Source: Betaproteobacteria bacterium (GTDB lineage: Bacteria; Pseudomonadota; Gammaproteobacteria; Burkholderiales; SHXO01). Taken from it: 41,139 bases of DNA. Positions 25,456-34,802 of this stretch are shown piece by piece; within the stretch, counting starts at the first letter, position 1, and each line of letters begins with the position of its first letter. The translations under genes were made by a program, and so were the position numbers. The stretch is from contig SHXO01000016.1 in NCBI GenBank assembly GCA_009693245.1, forward strand, positions 1-41,139, given 5' to 3'. The notes under the pieces were generated by a model. That model searched no databases, was not told where the DNA came from, and saw nothing but the letters and a program-made list of their open reading frames with translations.

Positions 25456-25771
25456 ATGGCCAAGTATTTATTCGTGTATCACGGCGGGAAACATCCTTTC
25501 GAGCCCGGAGGAGGCAAAGAGTGTCATGAACGCGTGGGGCGCCTGGTTCGGCTCCATGGAGGCGGCGGTGATCGACGGCGGAAACCCCATTGGCCCGTCG
25601 AGCACGGTCAATCCAGACGGCTCCCTCGTTAGCGGCGGCGGTGCTAATCCGGCGAGCGGTTACAGTTTGATCGAAGCATCGAGCCTCGCGGACGCGCACA
25701 TGAAAGCGAAGGGCTGACCAATCCTGAAAGTGGGTGGCACAATCGAAGTGGCGCAGGCGATGGACATGTAG
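25456..25771 (+). pseudogene. YCII-like protein gene, frameshifted with an in-frame TGA
   Basis: The gene starts with a good ribosome site (GGAGA seven bases before the ATG) and MAKYLFVYHGGKHPFEP. After about 25508 the homologous reading moves by one base: EEAKSVMNAWGAWFGS…GANPASGYSLIEASS…HMKAKG. A TGA at 25715-25717 then stands where relatives have cysteine (AKG-C-P). The same frame goes on with PILKVGGTIEVAQ… to TAG at 25769. Restored, it would be a roughly 104-residue YCII-related protein, a ferredoxin-fold family of uncertain function. One frameshift plus one nonsense codon point to a pseudogene; an assembly error could explain at most the frameshift. Confidence 0.75.
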
Positions 25772-25774
25772 TCG

Positions 25775-25813
25775 CGTGGGTGGCCCCACGGAGGAGCGAA
25801 GCCTGGCTTTTTT
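25775..25813 (+). terminator. Weak hairpin with T-run after the YCII-like gene
   Basis: A 6-base stem CGTGGG/CCCACG (25775-25790, 4-base loop) is followed by AAGC-CTG-GCTT and six T at 25808-25813. Neither stem is a textbook terminator alone; together they may end transcription of the YCII-like gene. Confidence 0.25.
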
Positions 25814-25904
25814 GGCGAAACGAATACTACCTTCCGATTTTGCCCGCTGGGGCGCCCCCTCTCAGCCTAGCCCCGCCGAAAGATGGCGAATAATAGTGGA
25901 GCGT

Positions 25905-26408
25905 ATGGTGCAAGGAACCCGAAGAAGCCAGTTGATCGCGATGTGTGCGCTGTGGATGTTGTCGCTCGCAAGCGCGGCCCAAAACGATGTGCAAATCACG
26001 GTAAGTCCGGAAGGAACACTTACCGATACGGTGGCCATCACCGTCGTGAATCTTGGGGACGACTGGGAGAATATCGTCTCCATCGATTCCCCCGAAGAGA
26101 GCTTCGCGTCGCTAAGGGTACAGGCGAGGAGTTTGAGCGGAAACGCCAGTCTTCATCCGAACAAGATGCGGTTTGTCCCAAGGGGAGCGCAGGTCAATGC
26201 AGTCATATTCGCGTTGTCGCTCAACATCGGCGTAGCCGGCGATACCGTGTTGCATGATGTGACAACACCACAAGGCTTTACCCAGGTTCCTCTGATCCCC
26301 AAGGCGGGCGGAATTTTCCAAGTGGTTTATGTTGTGAACAAGGCGGTCGAAGAAGGGGACTTCTATTTCGAGGATCAGCGGGTGGGGACGGTTCGCTTGC
26401 ACCGGTGA
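25905..26408 (+). CDS. Exported protein of unknown function
   Basis: The 167-residue product has a clear signal peptide (RRSQLIAMCALWMLSLASA, cleavage before AQND). The mature part is predicted to be beta-rich and resembles no family I recognise. The ATG at 25905 is preceded by GGAG; the frame is open a further 57 codons upstream but that part looks non-coding. It is convergent with rsxB. It has no cysteines after the signal peptide, no metal motif and no repeats. Confidence 0.6.
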   Translation: MVQGTRRSQLIAMCALWMLSLASAAQNDVQITVSPEGTLTDTVAITVVNLGDDWENIVSIDSPEESFASLRVQARSLSGNASLHPNKMRFVPRGAQVNAVIFALSLNIGVAGDTVLHDVTTPQGFTQVPLIPKAGGIFQVVYVVNKAVEEGDFYFEDQRVGTVRLHR

Positions 26409-26460
26409 GTTGAATTTCCGCTAGCGGTTCGGGGTCACGTCTAGCAACGTAGCACTTGGT

Positions 26461-27126
26461 CTATGTACTTCCAGGTCCCCGGCGCGCTCGGGCGCGCTCC
26501 ATCGCCTGAGCCACTGCCGCGCGTTTCAGCTGCTTAGCGTCATCGGTCCTCGGCTCGGCGTCCCAAGATCCCTCCTTGAGACGCTCTAACCGAGATTGCC
26601 GGGCGAGGTAGCGCCGCCGGGAGTCTTCCGCGGCAGCGGCACTAGGAAGTCCCTCGCGCAAGAGTGCGCCACTCACGCCCTTGTTCGCCAGTGTCTCGAC
26701 ACTCACCAGGCCGATGCAATCCACGGGACAAGGGGGAAGACATAACTCGCATCCCGTGCAATGGGCCAATAGCACTGTGTGCATTTTCTTGGGCGCGCCC
26801 ACGATGGCATCCACCGGGCATGCGTTGATGCACAGCGTGCAACCGATGCAACGGGCTTCGTCTATCAAGGCGAGGACGGGGGGCCGTTCTTCGCCGCAAG
26901 TGGTGTCAAGAGGTATCGGCTCTACTTGTAATAGCGCGGCGAGTTTCGCGATTCCCGCGGCGCCGCCGGGCGGGCAGCGGTTGATGGGCGAGGTGCCCGC
27001 CGCCATGGCTTGCGCGTAGGGCATGCATCCGCTGAATCCGCACTTCCCGCATTGAGTCTGGGGGAGGAGGGCGTCGATGGCTTGCGCCTTGGCGGTCAAC
27101 TCTTCATCGGCGCCGCTGTAAGGCAT
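26461..27126 (-). CDS. rsxB: RsxB/RnfB-type iron-sulfur protein (soluble)
   Basis: The 221-residue protein has the RnfB 4Fe-4S domain (C26, C29, C34, C51 in [10 protein letters not shown]…RCPPGG) and two ferredoxin clusters ([12 protein letters not shown] and [12 protein letters not shown]). It lacks the N-terminal membrane helix of canonical RnfB and no rnfACDGE genes are near, as is common in betaproteobacteria. It should be a cytoplasmic electron carrier. The ATG at 27126 is used; a GTG four codons earlier is possible. It overlaps the end of the large flavoprotein gene by 31 bases, so the two are co-expressed and may exchange electrons. Confidence 0.88.
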   Translation of the reverse strand: MPYSGADEELTAKAQAIDALLPQTQCGKCGFSGCMPYAQAMAAGTSPINRCPPGGAAGIAKLAALLQVEPIPLDTTCGEERPPVLALIDEARCIGCTLCINACPVDAIVGAPKKMHTVLLAHCTGCELCLPPCPVDCIGLVSVETLANKGVSGALLREGLPSAAAAEDSRRRYLARQSRLERLKEGSWDAEPRTDDAKQLKRAAVAQAMERARARRGPGST

Positions 27127-30100
27127 TGGCGTATCCACTGCGCCGTCAATTTCTCCTGCAGGGAGTTTTGTTTCAAACGCTCGGATAGTGCGTGGAAATC
27201 CACGTTATCCAACGGCTGGTCCTGGTTGAAGCAGGAGAATACGTAGGTGACCTTCCCCGTCGCCGGATCGCGCTGCGGTTGCAGGCATTGCGCGCAGATC
27301 TCCTTCATCATGCACTGCATGGGAGAGTTGATGGAGCCGATGGCGAAATGATGGGGATTCAAGTGGGGTTCCAGCACTTCGTGGCGCGCGCGTCCCACGG
27401 CGGCCATCATGCGGTCCGAACCGATGGCGATGATGCGGTGGCCTTCTCGCATGGGAATAGAGGTGGGGCCCAAGAGTCCGGCGGCGTAGGCGTCCATGGC
27501 TTGCACGATGTTGCCGACGAAGGAAAGGTCTTGCGAGCGAGTGGGTTTGAACCCAGGTTGCTCGTCGCTGCACCATACCACCACATCGGCGGCGGCTTCG
27601 ATCTCTTCCGCCTTGTAGCGGTCGATGATTTTTTTGTAGCCAGCGAAGTAGAGCACCTTCGACCCGGCGGCGCGGAAGGCTTGCCCGATGGAGAACAACA
27701 CGGCGTTACCCAGGCCTCCGCCCACGAGTATCACCGTCTCGTTGGGATGAATCTCCGTGGGCGTGCCGGTGGGCCCCATGAGGATGACGGGTTCACCCGG
27801 TTTCAATTGCGCGCAAAGATCCGAGGAGCCGCCCATCTCCAGAACGATGGTGGAGACTAAGCCGCGCTCGCGGTCCACCCACGCGCCGGTCAGCGCCAGG
27901 CCTTCCATGGCGAGGCGCGTGCCGTGTTTGTTGGGCGCTAGGGATTCGAAATTTTGCAGGCGGTAGAACTGCCCTGGTTGAAACTGGCGCGCTGCCCGCG
28001 GTGCCTTGACCACGACTTCCACGATGGTGGGCGTCAAACGATGGATGGCGTGAACCGTGGCGCGTAATTGCCCGTTCAATTCATCGAAGAAGGCTTGTAC
28101 CGGCACCGCCGAAGCAGGCGCGCGCTGGGCGAGCACCCGGCTCACCACGGGGGAACCCTGTTTCGCCGACCCCAGGGCCTTCACCACGTTGCCGAAGAAG
28201 GACGGGTGCAGATCGCCGAAGAAGGAGATGAAACGGCCGTCCTCAAGACGCGAGAGCAGCACGTCGGCGCGCTCGGGTTTGGAGATGGAGAATTGCGGTT
28301 TGACGGGCTTGCCGTATTCATCGCAGGCGCGGAAGTATTTGCCGTCGACTTGGAATGAATCCGGATGCTCGCGCGAAAGCACTGTGTTGGGCTGGGTGCC
28401 GGCCGCGACGAAAATCGTGTGCGCGGCTAAGAGGTAATCGCCTTCGCCGTGCCACTTGCCATCGTCTCCCAAACGCTGGCGCTGAAAATGAATGCCTTTC
28501 ACCGCGCCGTATTCGTCCGTCTCGATGGAAGCGGGATTCAAGCATTCGGCGAACACCGCGCCTTCTTCCAGAGCCTTCTCCACTTCCTCGTGGTTGAGCG
28601 TGTAGGAGGGGCTGTCCATCAAGCGGCGCCGGTAAGCGATGGTGACACCGCCCCAGTGTTGCAGCAACTCCAGCACGCGTGCCTCGCGGCCTTCGCGCTG
28701 GGCATTGAGACGCTCATGGCGAATTTCGCGCGCGTGATGTAGAAACTCCTCGGCGATCTCGCGCTCCTCGGGATCCCAGCGGTCGCGCACGGCGTCCTCG
28801 CCGATGGTCTCGCTCAAACCTTCGTAACGCTGCAGGAATTTCTCCACCTGCACCACATAGTAGGCAAGGGATTCCGTGGCCGTGTCGATGGCCGTCAACC
28901 CGCCTCCGATCACCACGACGGGGAGCCGTACTTGCATGTTCGCAATGGAGTCCGCCTTGGCGGCACCAGTCAATTGCAGTGCCATCAAGAAATCCGAGGC
29001 CGTGCGCACGCCTCGCGCCAGTCCGTTTGGAATATCCAAGGTGGTGGGTTTGCCCGCCCCCATGCACAAGGCAATGTGATCGAAGCCCAGGGCGAAGGCG
29101 TCGTGCGCGGTGAGCGTGCCGCCGAAGCGAATGCCGCCGAAGAGCGCGAACTCCTCGCGCCGCTCCAGCAACAGCCGCAAAATTTTGAGGAAGTTCTTAT
29201 TCCAGCGCACCGTGATGCCGTATTCGGCCACACCTCCAAAGCCGGCCATGATGCGCTCGTCCAGTTTCTCGTAGAGAGCCGAAACGTCGCGTATGGGTTT
29301 GAAGGGCACACGCGAACCATCCGCGCGCACGCCAGAAAGATGCTCCGGCAAGGGTTCGATCTTCAGGCCGTCGATGCCCGCTACGCAGTGCCCGTCGTTC
29401 ATTAGATTGTGCGCGAGGCTGAACCCGGCCGGGCCCATGCCGGCCACCAACACTTTGCGACCGGTTGCCTTCAGCGGAAAGGGGCGGCGAATGTTGAGGG
29501 GGTTCCAGCGCGTGAGCAGTGAATAAATCTCGAATCCCCAAGGTAACTCCAGCACATCTTTCAGCGTGCGCGTTTCCGCCTGCGGAATGTTCACGGGCTC
29601 TTGCTTCTGGTAGATGCAGGCCTTCATGCAATCGTTGCAGATGCGGTGGCCAGTGGCTGCCACCATGGGATTGTCCACCGTGATGACCGCCAGAGCGCCG
29701 ATGGCGAAGCCCTCGGTCTTGACCTTATGGAACTCGGAGATTTTCTCCTCCAGCGGGCAGCCCGCGAGAGTCACGGAGAAAGGACTCTTCTTGAACTCGA
29801 TTTTTTGCGGCGCGGCTGCCGCGGGTTTTTCGCGCAGACCTGTCGAGCAGGAATCCTTGCCTTGGGCGTGGCACCAAATGCAGTAATTGGTTTCGTTAAG
29901 AGCGCCCGTTAGATCCGTGCCCGCATCGGTCAAGGCGAAGCCCTCGCGCCGGCGAAGACGGGCCGGGCGAATGCGATAAGTCGTTACGTCCTTGTCTACC
30001 CTGGTCTCGCTGTGATGCACCAGGTGCATGGGATCGGTCTTGAGCGGAACCTTGAACAAGACGCCGGCTTCGTGCTGCCGGCGCCCGGCCTCCGTGTGTA

Positions 30101-30626
30101 ATGCCCAGGCGGCGTAGCGCAGTGCGAGATCGAGTTGCGCGGCGTGAGCGGATTCATCTCGCAGCCAGCTTGTCACCGCGCGCGCGAAAGCGATCTCGGT
30201 GATATCCCCGCCCAAAGCGCTTGTCATCTGCTGGCGCAGGGCCGCACCATCGAATAGAGCAGCATCCGCGGGTTTGATGCGGGTAGCGGCACGCCGCTGC
30301 ACGAAGTGCCGCTTGCAGTCGTAAAGGGGCGCGAGATCCAGATGTTGCTGGCGTAAAGCCGCCACTTCTTCTTCGATTCCGAACAAGGCCGTGACGAAAC
30401 GCTCCACATGGGGCGCCAGCGCCACCAACTGCTCGGATTCCTGTTTTTTTGCAGGCGCATCCGGAGCGCCGCGGGCGGTGACCAACTGCTCGTGCAGTCC
30501 GGTATCTTCGTCGCGCAGAAAGGCGAGAAATTTCTGGTCGAGCTTACCAAGCCCAGCCTGAGAATAAATTTCCTGAAACGACATACCAAAGCGAAGTTCC
30601 GCTTGGTCCAAGCGCGGGCTATTCAT
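27096..30626 (-). CDS. 1176-residue fused Fe-S flavoprotein (NfnB-NfnA/GltD-PyrK-like)
   Basis: The protein joins several redox modules. Residues 1-240 match nothing I know. Cysteine clusters follow at about 245 ([12 protein letters not shown]) and 326 (CNDCMKAC), like the 4Fe-4S sites of GltD and NfnB. A Rossmann FAD motif [14 protein letters not shown] comes near 390 and a NADP-type [14 protein letters not shown] near 568. The last 320 residues are a PyrK/NfnA-like ferredoxin reductase: [28 protein letters not shown] near 960 and a C-terminal cluster [10 protein letters not shown] (about 1102) with a later C. NfnAB bifurcates electrons between NADH, NADPH and ferredoxin; a similar job is inferred here, not shown. 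It overlaps rsxB. Confidence 0.82.
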   Translation of the reverse strand: MNSPRLDQAELRFGMSFQEIYSQAGLGKLDQKFLAFLRDEDTGLHEQLVTARGAPDAPAKKQESEQLVALAPHVERFVTALFGIEEEVAALRQQHLDLAPLYDCKRHFVQRRAATRIKPADAALFDGAALRQQMTSALGGDITEIAFARAVTSWLRDESAHAAQLDLALRYAAWALHTEAGRRQHEAGVLFKVPLKTDPMHLVHHSETRVDKDVTTYRIRPARLRRREGFALTDAGTDLTGALNETNYCIWCHAQGKDSCSTGLREKPAAAAPQKIEFKKSPFSVTLAGCPLEEKISEFHKVKTEGFAIGALAVITVDNPMVAATGHRICNDCMKACIYQKQEPVNIPQAETRTLKDVLELPWGFEIYSLLTRWNPLNIRRPFPLKATGRKVLVAGMGPAGFSLAHNLMNDGHCVAGIDGLKIEPLPEHLSGVRADGSRVPFKPIRDVSALYEKLDERIMAGFGGVAEYGITVRWNKNFLKILRLLLERREEFALFGGIRFGGTLTAHDAFALGFDHIALCMGAGKPTTLDIPNGLARGVRTASDFLMALQLTGAAKADSIANMQVRLPVVVIGGGLTAIDTATESLAYYVVQVEKFLQRYEGLSETIGEDAVRDRWDPEEREIAEEFLHHAREIRHERLNAQREGREARVLELLQHWGGVTIAYRRRLMDSPSYTLNHEEVEKALEEGAVFAECLNPASIETDEYGAVKGIHFQRQRLGDDGKWHGEGDYLLAAHTIFVAAGTQPNTVLSREHPDSFQVDGKYFRACDEYGKPVKPQFSISKPERADVLLSRLEDGRFISFFGDLHPSFFGNVVKALGSAKQGSPVVSRVLAQRAPASAVPVQAFFDELNGQLRATVHAIHRLTPTIVEVVVKAPRAARQFQPGQFYRLQNFESLAPNKHGTRLAMEGLALTGAWVDRERGLVSTIVLEMGGSSDLCAQLKPGEPVILMGPTGTPTEIHPNETVILVGGGLGNAVLFSIGQAFRAAGSKVLYFAGYKKIIDRYKAEEIEAAADVVVWCSDEQPGFKPTRSQDLSFVGNIVQAMDAYAAGLLGPTSIPMREGHRIIAIGSDRMMAAVGRARHEVLEPHLNPHHFAIGSINSPMQCMMKEICAQCLQPQRDPATGKVTYVFSCFNQDQPLDNVDFHALSERLKQNSLQEKLTAQWIRQCLTAAPMKS

Positions 30627-30731
30627 TACGGGGATTTAGGAGAGAGGAAAGGCGGAAACCAGGGTGCGAATTATATCAGCGCTCCTTGATGTTCCAAGGA
30701 TCTGGCTCCTGGATGTCGGGAGTAAATTAGT

Positions 30732-30764
30732 TGTCCGGTTTATAGCAAGTAATCTGTCCGGTTT
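30732..30764. repeat. Direct repeat at the IS left end
   Basis: TGTCCGGTTT occurs at 30732-30741 and 30755-30764, 13 bases apart. Paired short repeats at an IS end usually bind the transposase. The repeats lie between the transposase ATG and the divergent flavoprotein gene. Confidence 0.6.
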
Positions 30765-31540
30765 GTGGAGGAGGGATGCAAGAGGCCCCCAAGAACCGGA
30801 CTCGCTATATGCAGGAGCACCGGCAGATGAGATTCGAAGAGGCCTACGAGGGATGGACGAAGGGGCGCTTGACGCAAGCGGAGGCGGGGCTGTTGTTGGG
30901 GCAGTGCGAGCGTAGTTTTCGGCGCCACGTGGAGCGCTACCAAGCCGATGGGTTGGAGGGACTGCTCGACAAGCGGTTGAGCCAGATTTCCAAGCGCCAG
31001 GCTAGCCAGGGGGAAGTGGAGCAAGTGGTTCAGAGCTATAAGAGCGGCTTTGCGGGCTGGAACGTGGCGCACTTTCACAGCAAGTACAAGACGGAGTTCA
31101 AGGGCACGCGCAGCTACAGCTGGACGAAATGCGTCTTGCAGAAGGCGGGCGTGGTGAAGACGGCCAAGCGCGGGGGCAAGCACCGGATCAAACGCGAGCG
31201 CGCGCCGCTTCCTGGGATGATGGTGCACCAGGACGCGAGCACGCACCGCTGGGTGGCGGGCAAGGTTTGGGATCTGGTGGTGACCATGGACGATGCCACG
31301 GGGGAGCACACCAGCATGTTCTTCTGCGAGCAGGAGGGTACGGTGTCGAGCTTTCACGAGTTGGGACAGACGATCATGCGTTATGGCCTGTTTTCCAGTT
31401 TGTACACCGACCGGGGCAGCCATTACTTTCTCACGCCCGAGGCGGGAGGCAAGGTGGACAAGCACCGCTTGACCGAAGTGGGACGCGCGCTCAAGCACCT
31501 GGGGATCGAGCACATCGCGCCATTTACACCCGGTTACAAG
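30732..31540 (+). mobile_element. Truncated insertion sequence (IS1202/ISNCY-like)
   Basis: The left end is marked by TGTCCGGTTT at 30732 and again at 30755, and encloses the 5' two thirds of a DDE transposase gene. The right part is missing: transposase homology stops near 31530-31540, where an ATPase gene read from the other strand begins. No right inverted repeat or target duplication was found. The element is therefore a 5' remnant, probably immobile. Confidence 0.65.
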
Positions 31541-31591
31541 CTCGGTCCAAAGCCCGGTGCGCCCGGCACCCAGGCGTTCTTGCCTGGTTAG
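30776..31591 (+). pseudogene. 3'-truncated transposase
   Basis: The reading starts after a strong GGAGGAGG site and encodes 271 residues. The N-terminal helix-turn-helix (LTQAEAGLLLGQCERSFRRH) and the integrase-like core are present: first D in MVHQDAS and second D in LYTDRGSHY. Homology ends at IEHIAPFTP, before the region that supplies the catalytic glutamate. The last about 20 residues (from GYKLG on) are read from the antisense of the joined ATPase gene. It cannot be an active DDE enzyme. Confidence 0.8.
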
Positions 31592-31993
31592 AGGTCTGAG
31601 CGCAACGTAAACAGCGCGCCCGGCGAGCGTCTCACCAATGCTCTCCATCATCAGTAAGTTCGCGGAGCCCGTCAGCACGAAGCGCCCAGGCGTTCGGTTG
31701 CGATCGTTGTCCACGGCGCGCTTGATGGCGATGAGCAAGTCTTTAGCGCGTTGGACCTCGTCCAGGACCAAGGCCGGCGCGCGCGCAACCAAGGCTTCGG
31801 GGTCTGCCTGCGCGAGCGATCTAAGATCGAAATCGTCCAGCGTTAGGTAGGGCCGCTGCTGGAGCCTAGGCAAGGAGCGGATCAAGGTCGTCTTGCCGGT
31901 TTTGCGCGCGCCCAGTACGACGACCACGGGTGCGGTATCCAACGCCCGCTCGATAGCAGGCACCGCCGCGCGAGGGAGAAATGGTTTTTCCAT
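31535..31993 (-). pseudogene. 5' part of an AAA ATPase (DUF4143-type) gene, truncated
   Basis: The first about 153 residues form an intact AAA N-domain of the COG1373 type: Walker A GARKTGKT (28-35), Walker B ALVLDEVQ and the sensor FVLTGSANL. At ELV (about residue 153) the family sequence stops at the IS junction. The same frame stays open another 264 codons through the antisense of the transposase, giving a 417-residue chimeric reading to 30740. The DUF4143 C-terminal half is lost, so the native protein is not made. Its start codon is within a 31-base palindrome. Confidence 0.78.
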
Positions 31994-32020
31994 GAAAGTA
32001 TGATTATCATACTTTCATGG
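31990..32020. repeat. Perfect 31-base palindrome over the ATPase start codon
   Basis: Two perfect 15-base arms (CCATGAAAGTATGAT and its complement) flank one central base. Each outer end contains CATG, and the left one includes the ATG of the truncated ATPase gene. Perfect symmetry of this length suggests an operator, a toxin/antitoxin-like control site or a recombination product. Confidence 0.75.
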
Positions 32021-32078
32021 AATGTCGAGGTGGTGGTCTACCTGGGTGGCGAGGTAAATTCGCGCCTCGCATAAGCGC

Positions 32079-32642
32079 CTATTCCGCGTTCTCCTTCTGC
32101 AAAGCCTCGCACCGCCGCATTGCCTCGGGCGTGAATTCGGCTTGGGGCTCGTTGCCGCCGATGACAAACATCAAAATGTGCTCCTGTCCGGGTTCATCAA
32201 AGGTGACGTTCATGAAGCGGCGCGCGACGCCCACGGGAAAAGAGATGACGTCGAGCGGCTCGAGGTCGATGAACTGCCTATCCGCGCCCTCGTTCCACTC
32301 GCAGCGCCAGCGGCCCGTCATGGCGATGAAGGTTTCGTTGCTGTCGTGGTTGTGCATGAGCGGCCCCTTGCCGGGTTTGGCGCGGCAGTAGCCGAGATTG
32401 AAACCTTCGGAGATGCGAATGGCCGCCATGGCCGAGGCGTCGTCGCCCACGGGCGAAGTGGTCGCTTCGTTGCGCCTATCCTGGGGTGGCTGAAAGCCGA
32501 TGACGTTGTAAAGCGTGCGATGGCATTCGGGTACTTTGCTATCCGGCAAGCCACCATCGGAACCGCGCAAATCCTTGAAACGCGCCACGCGTTTGAGCAT
32601 GTCCTCGCGCGACCATGTCTTGACTTCTCTCCAATCGCTCAT
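32079..32642 (-). CDS. Cupin-domain protein
   Basis: The 187-residue protein has a single cupin fold: first motif GPLMHNHDSNETFIAMTGRW (about 93-112) with histidines and a glutamate for a metal, and second motif PLDVISFPVGVARRFMNVT. Such small cupins include dioxygenases, isomerases and sugar-binding proteins; the substrate cannot be read from the sequence. GGAG lies six bases before the ATG. It follows the ketopantoate-reductase-family gene by 26 bases and is probably co-transcribed with it, which hints at a shared catabolic pathway. Confidence 0.8.
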   Translation of the reverse strand: MSDWREVKTWSREDMLKRVARFKDLRGSDGGLPDSKVPECHRTLYNVIGFQPPQDRRNEATTSPVGDDASAMAAIRISEGFNLGYCRAKPGKGPLMHNHDSNETFIAMTGRWRCEWNEGADRQFIDLEPLDVISFPVGVARRFMNVTFDEPGQEHILMFVIGGNEPQAEFTPEAMRRCEALQKENAE

Positions 32643-32668
32643 GATTTCTCCCGTTCAAGCCTGTCAGT

Positions 32669-33652
32669 TCAAGGATGCGGCTCGGCCTGCGCGTCCAGCT
32701 CCAACTGGGCGTAATCGCGCGGGGGCTCATGCAAAAGTTGCCGGCGGCTCTTCTCCAAACCCTTGATCAAGGCAACGATGGTTTCGTTGTGTGGGAGCGC
32801 CAAGCCAAGCGCCTTGCCCTCGCGCACCAACGCGCCATTGATGGAATCGATCTCTGTACGCCGGCCTTGCTCGATGTGCTGCATCATGGAAGGCTTGTTG
32901 TAGCGCAGGCGGCAGTGTTTGATGATCTTCTTCCTGGGATCGGATTCCAGCAATTTTATCCCCTTGCGCGCCACCACGAGGAGGATCTCGTCCACCACCT
33001 TTCCCAGCAACTCAAGTACTTCCGGTGTGCGGTAAATCTCTCCCGCGCGTAGCCCCGTGAGGGCGGTGAGCGCGTTGAGCGCGCAATTGAGCACGAACTT
33101 GGTCCAGATCTGCGCCATGGGATCGGTAATGACCTCGGTGGGGATCTGCGCCTTGTTCAGCATGTCCGCCACGGCTTTGATACGAGGAGTCATCCGTCCG
33201 TCCAGTTCGCCCAGGGAGGTCATGGCCGCGTTGGTGTACACCACCCGGCCGAGTTCGGGATGGGCGCCGCTGTTCATCGTCACGCCCGCGCACACGCGTT
33301 CCTTCCCTAGGGTCTCCACGAGAATTTCCACGTTGCCGATACCGTTCTGCAAAGTGAGGACGAAGCCCTCTGGCTTGAGTATGCGAGCTGCCGTGCGGGC
33401 GGCTTCCTGGGTCGCGTTGGTATCGGTGAAGATGATGGCGAGATCGCACGGGGGTAATCCCTCGGCGCTGGTGTGGGCCGGTACTCGCACAGTGTGATCG
33501 CCCCGCACGCCCCCGACCTTCAAGCCCTCGCGCTGGATCAGCGCGACGTGGGCTTCCCGGTTATCGATGAGCGTGACGTCGTAACCCGCGCGAAACAACA
33601 GGCCGCCATAAAAACCGCCCATGGCTCCTGAACCGATGACATAGATACGCAT
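32669..33652 (-). CDS. Ketopantoate reductase family oxidoreductase
   Basis: The 327-residue NADPH-dependent protein has the nucleotide motif GSGAMGGFYGGLL at 7-19, TLQNGIGN, and WTKFVLNCALNALTALTG near residue 185, the ApbA/PanE pattern with the catalytic lysine region. True PanE reduces 2-dehydropantoate in pantothenate synthesis, but many paralogues act in other catabolic routes. The cupin partner and Gfo/Idh neighbour favour such a paralogue. AAGGAG lies six bases before the ATG at 33652. Confidence 0.85.
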   Translation of the reverse strand: MRIYVIGSGAMGGFYGGLLFRAGYDVTLIDNREAHVALIQREGLKVGGVRGDHTVRVPAHTSAEGLPPCDLAIIFTDTNATQEAARTAARILKPEGFVLTLQNGIGNVEILVETLGKERVCAGVTMNSGAHPELGRVVYTNAAMTSLGELDGRMTPRIKAVADMLNKAQIPTEVITDPMAQIWTKFVLNCALNALTALTGLRAGEIYRTPEVLELLGKVVDEILLVVARKGIKLLESDPRKKIIKHCRLRYNKPSMMQHIEQGRRTEIDSINGALVREGKALGLALPHNETIVALIKGLEKSRRQLLHEPPRDYAQLELDAQAEPHP

Positions 33653-33706
33653 ACGATGCTCCTTTGATGTTAATTCGTGGATGAGCGCAGGCTGCAAGTT
33701 TATGAG

Positions 33707-34684
33707 CTACGCGAATGGTTCGCTCGTCCCGCCCAGCGCGTTCAAACTCAAATTCATCTGGCCGCACACCTTGAGCGCCACCTCCAGAGCGCGCCTGCCG
33801 TCGTTGCCGCTGACCAAGGGCTCGGTTTCGGATGTGACAGCGTTCAAAAACGATTCGATCTCCGCGAGCAGAGGATCGGCTTTTTCGAAGCGCTGCTCTT
33901 CTTGCTGGACGCGTGGGATGACATCACCAGCCTCTCCTGGAGCCTTGCGCACGCTGCGCACATGAAAGTTCTCGCAGTCGATGGAAAGATAGCTGTCCGG
34001 TTGAAAGATGCGTAATTTCCTTACCGATTGCTGGCTGACGCGGCTGGAGGATACGTTCGCGACGCAGCCATTGGCGAACTCGATGCGCGCCGTGGCGATG
34101 TCCACCGCGGGCGTGAGCACCTTGAAACCACTGGACCGCACCTCGGTCACGTCGCTCTTCACGATGCTCAGAATCAAGTCGATGTCGTGGATCATCAAAT
34201 CGAGCACCACGTTGACGTCCGTACCCCTGGGCTTGAACACGGCAAGGCGCTCGGATTCGATAAAGAGCGGCTGAAAGATTTGCTCGCGCACCGCTTGTAT
34301 CGCCGGATTGAAGCGCTCCAGATGCCCCACCTGAAATACCAGGCCCTTGTCCTGGGCGAGGGCCACGAGGGTGCGCGCCTCTTCCAGGGTTCGCGTGACG
34401 GGTTTCTCCACGAGGATGTGCACACCCGCCTCTAGGCAGGCCCGCGCGACGGCGAAGTGCGCATCGGTGGGCACGACTATGGAGGCCACGTCGATGCGGT
34501 CTAGCAATTCACGAAAATCCGTATAGGCTTGCGTATTGTGCTCGGCGGCGATTTCTCGGGCGCGCGCTGGGTCGGCATCCACCACGCCGGCCAGCGTGCA
34601 GCCGGGGAGCTGCGCATACTTGCGGGCATGAAACTTCCCCAAATAACCGGCGCCGATCACCGCGGCGCGCAAAGGATTAGGCAT
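33707..34684 (-). CDS. Gfo/Idh/MocA family oxidoreductase (GnnA-like)
   Basis: The 325-residue NAD(P)-dependent protein has the Rossmann motif IGAGYLGKFHARK at 10-22, the EKPV motif (ILVEKPVTRT) and VGHLERFNPAI. The last is typical of GnnA-like proteins that oxidise the 3-hydroxyl of UDP-GlcNAc on the way to amide-linked lipid A in some proteobacteria. The partner aminotransferase GnnB and the lpx genes are absent here, so this role is only a suggestion. The ATG at 34684 is chosen because homology begins there. It lies 54 bases upstream of the ketopantoate-reductase-family gene on the same strand. Confidence 0.82.
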   Translation of the reverse strand: MPNPLRAAVIGAGYLGKFHARKYAQLPGCTLAGVVDADPARAREIAAEHNTQAYTDFRELLDRIDVASIVVPTDAHFAVARACLEAGVHILVEKPVTRTLEEARTLVALAQDKGLVFQVGHLERFNPAIQAVREQIFQPLFIESERLAVFKPRGTDVNVVLDLMIHDIDLILSIVKSDVTEVRSSGFKVLTPAVDIATARIEFANGCVANVSSSRVSQQSVRKLRIFQPDSYLSIDCENFHVRSVRKAPGEAGDVIPRVQQEEQRFEKADPLLAEIESFLNAVTSETEPLVSGNDGRRALEVALKVCGQMNLSLNALGGTSEPFA

Positions 34685-34802
34685 GGTCGTTCGTTCTCGA
34701 ATCGGTGAGGGGATGATAAAGCACTTGCCAGGGGGCTTGACAACGGGGGTTGCAAAACAACGATGTACCATCTCGCACATAAGGGCATAATGGCGCGGCC
34801 CT

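Noticed and set aside
25715-25717. Selenocysteine codon in the YCII-like gene
   Set aside because: The same gene also has a frameshift, and no SECIS-like hairpin is evident directly after the TGA; it is kept only as a check in the findings.
26418-26427. Palindrome CCGCTAGCGG between the exported orphan and rsxB
   Set aside because: It is ten bases with no loop and no T-run; too short to call an operator or terminator.
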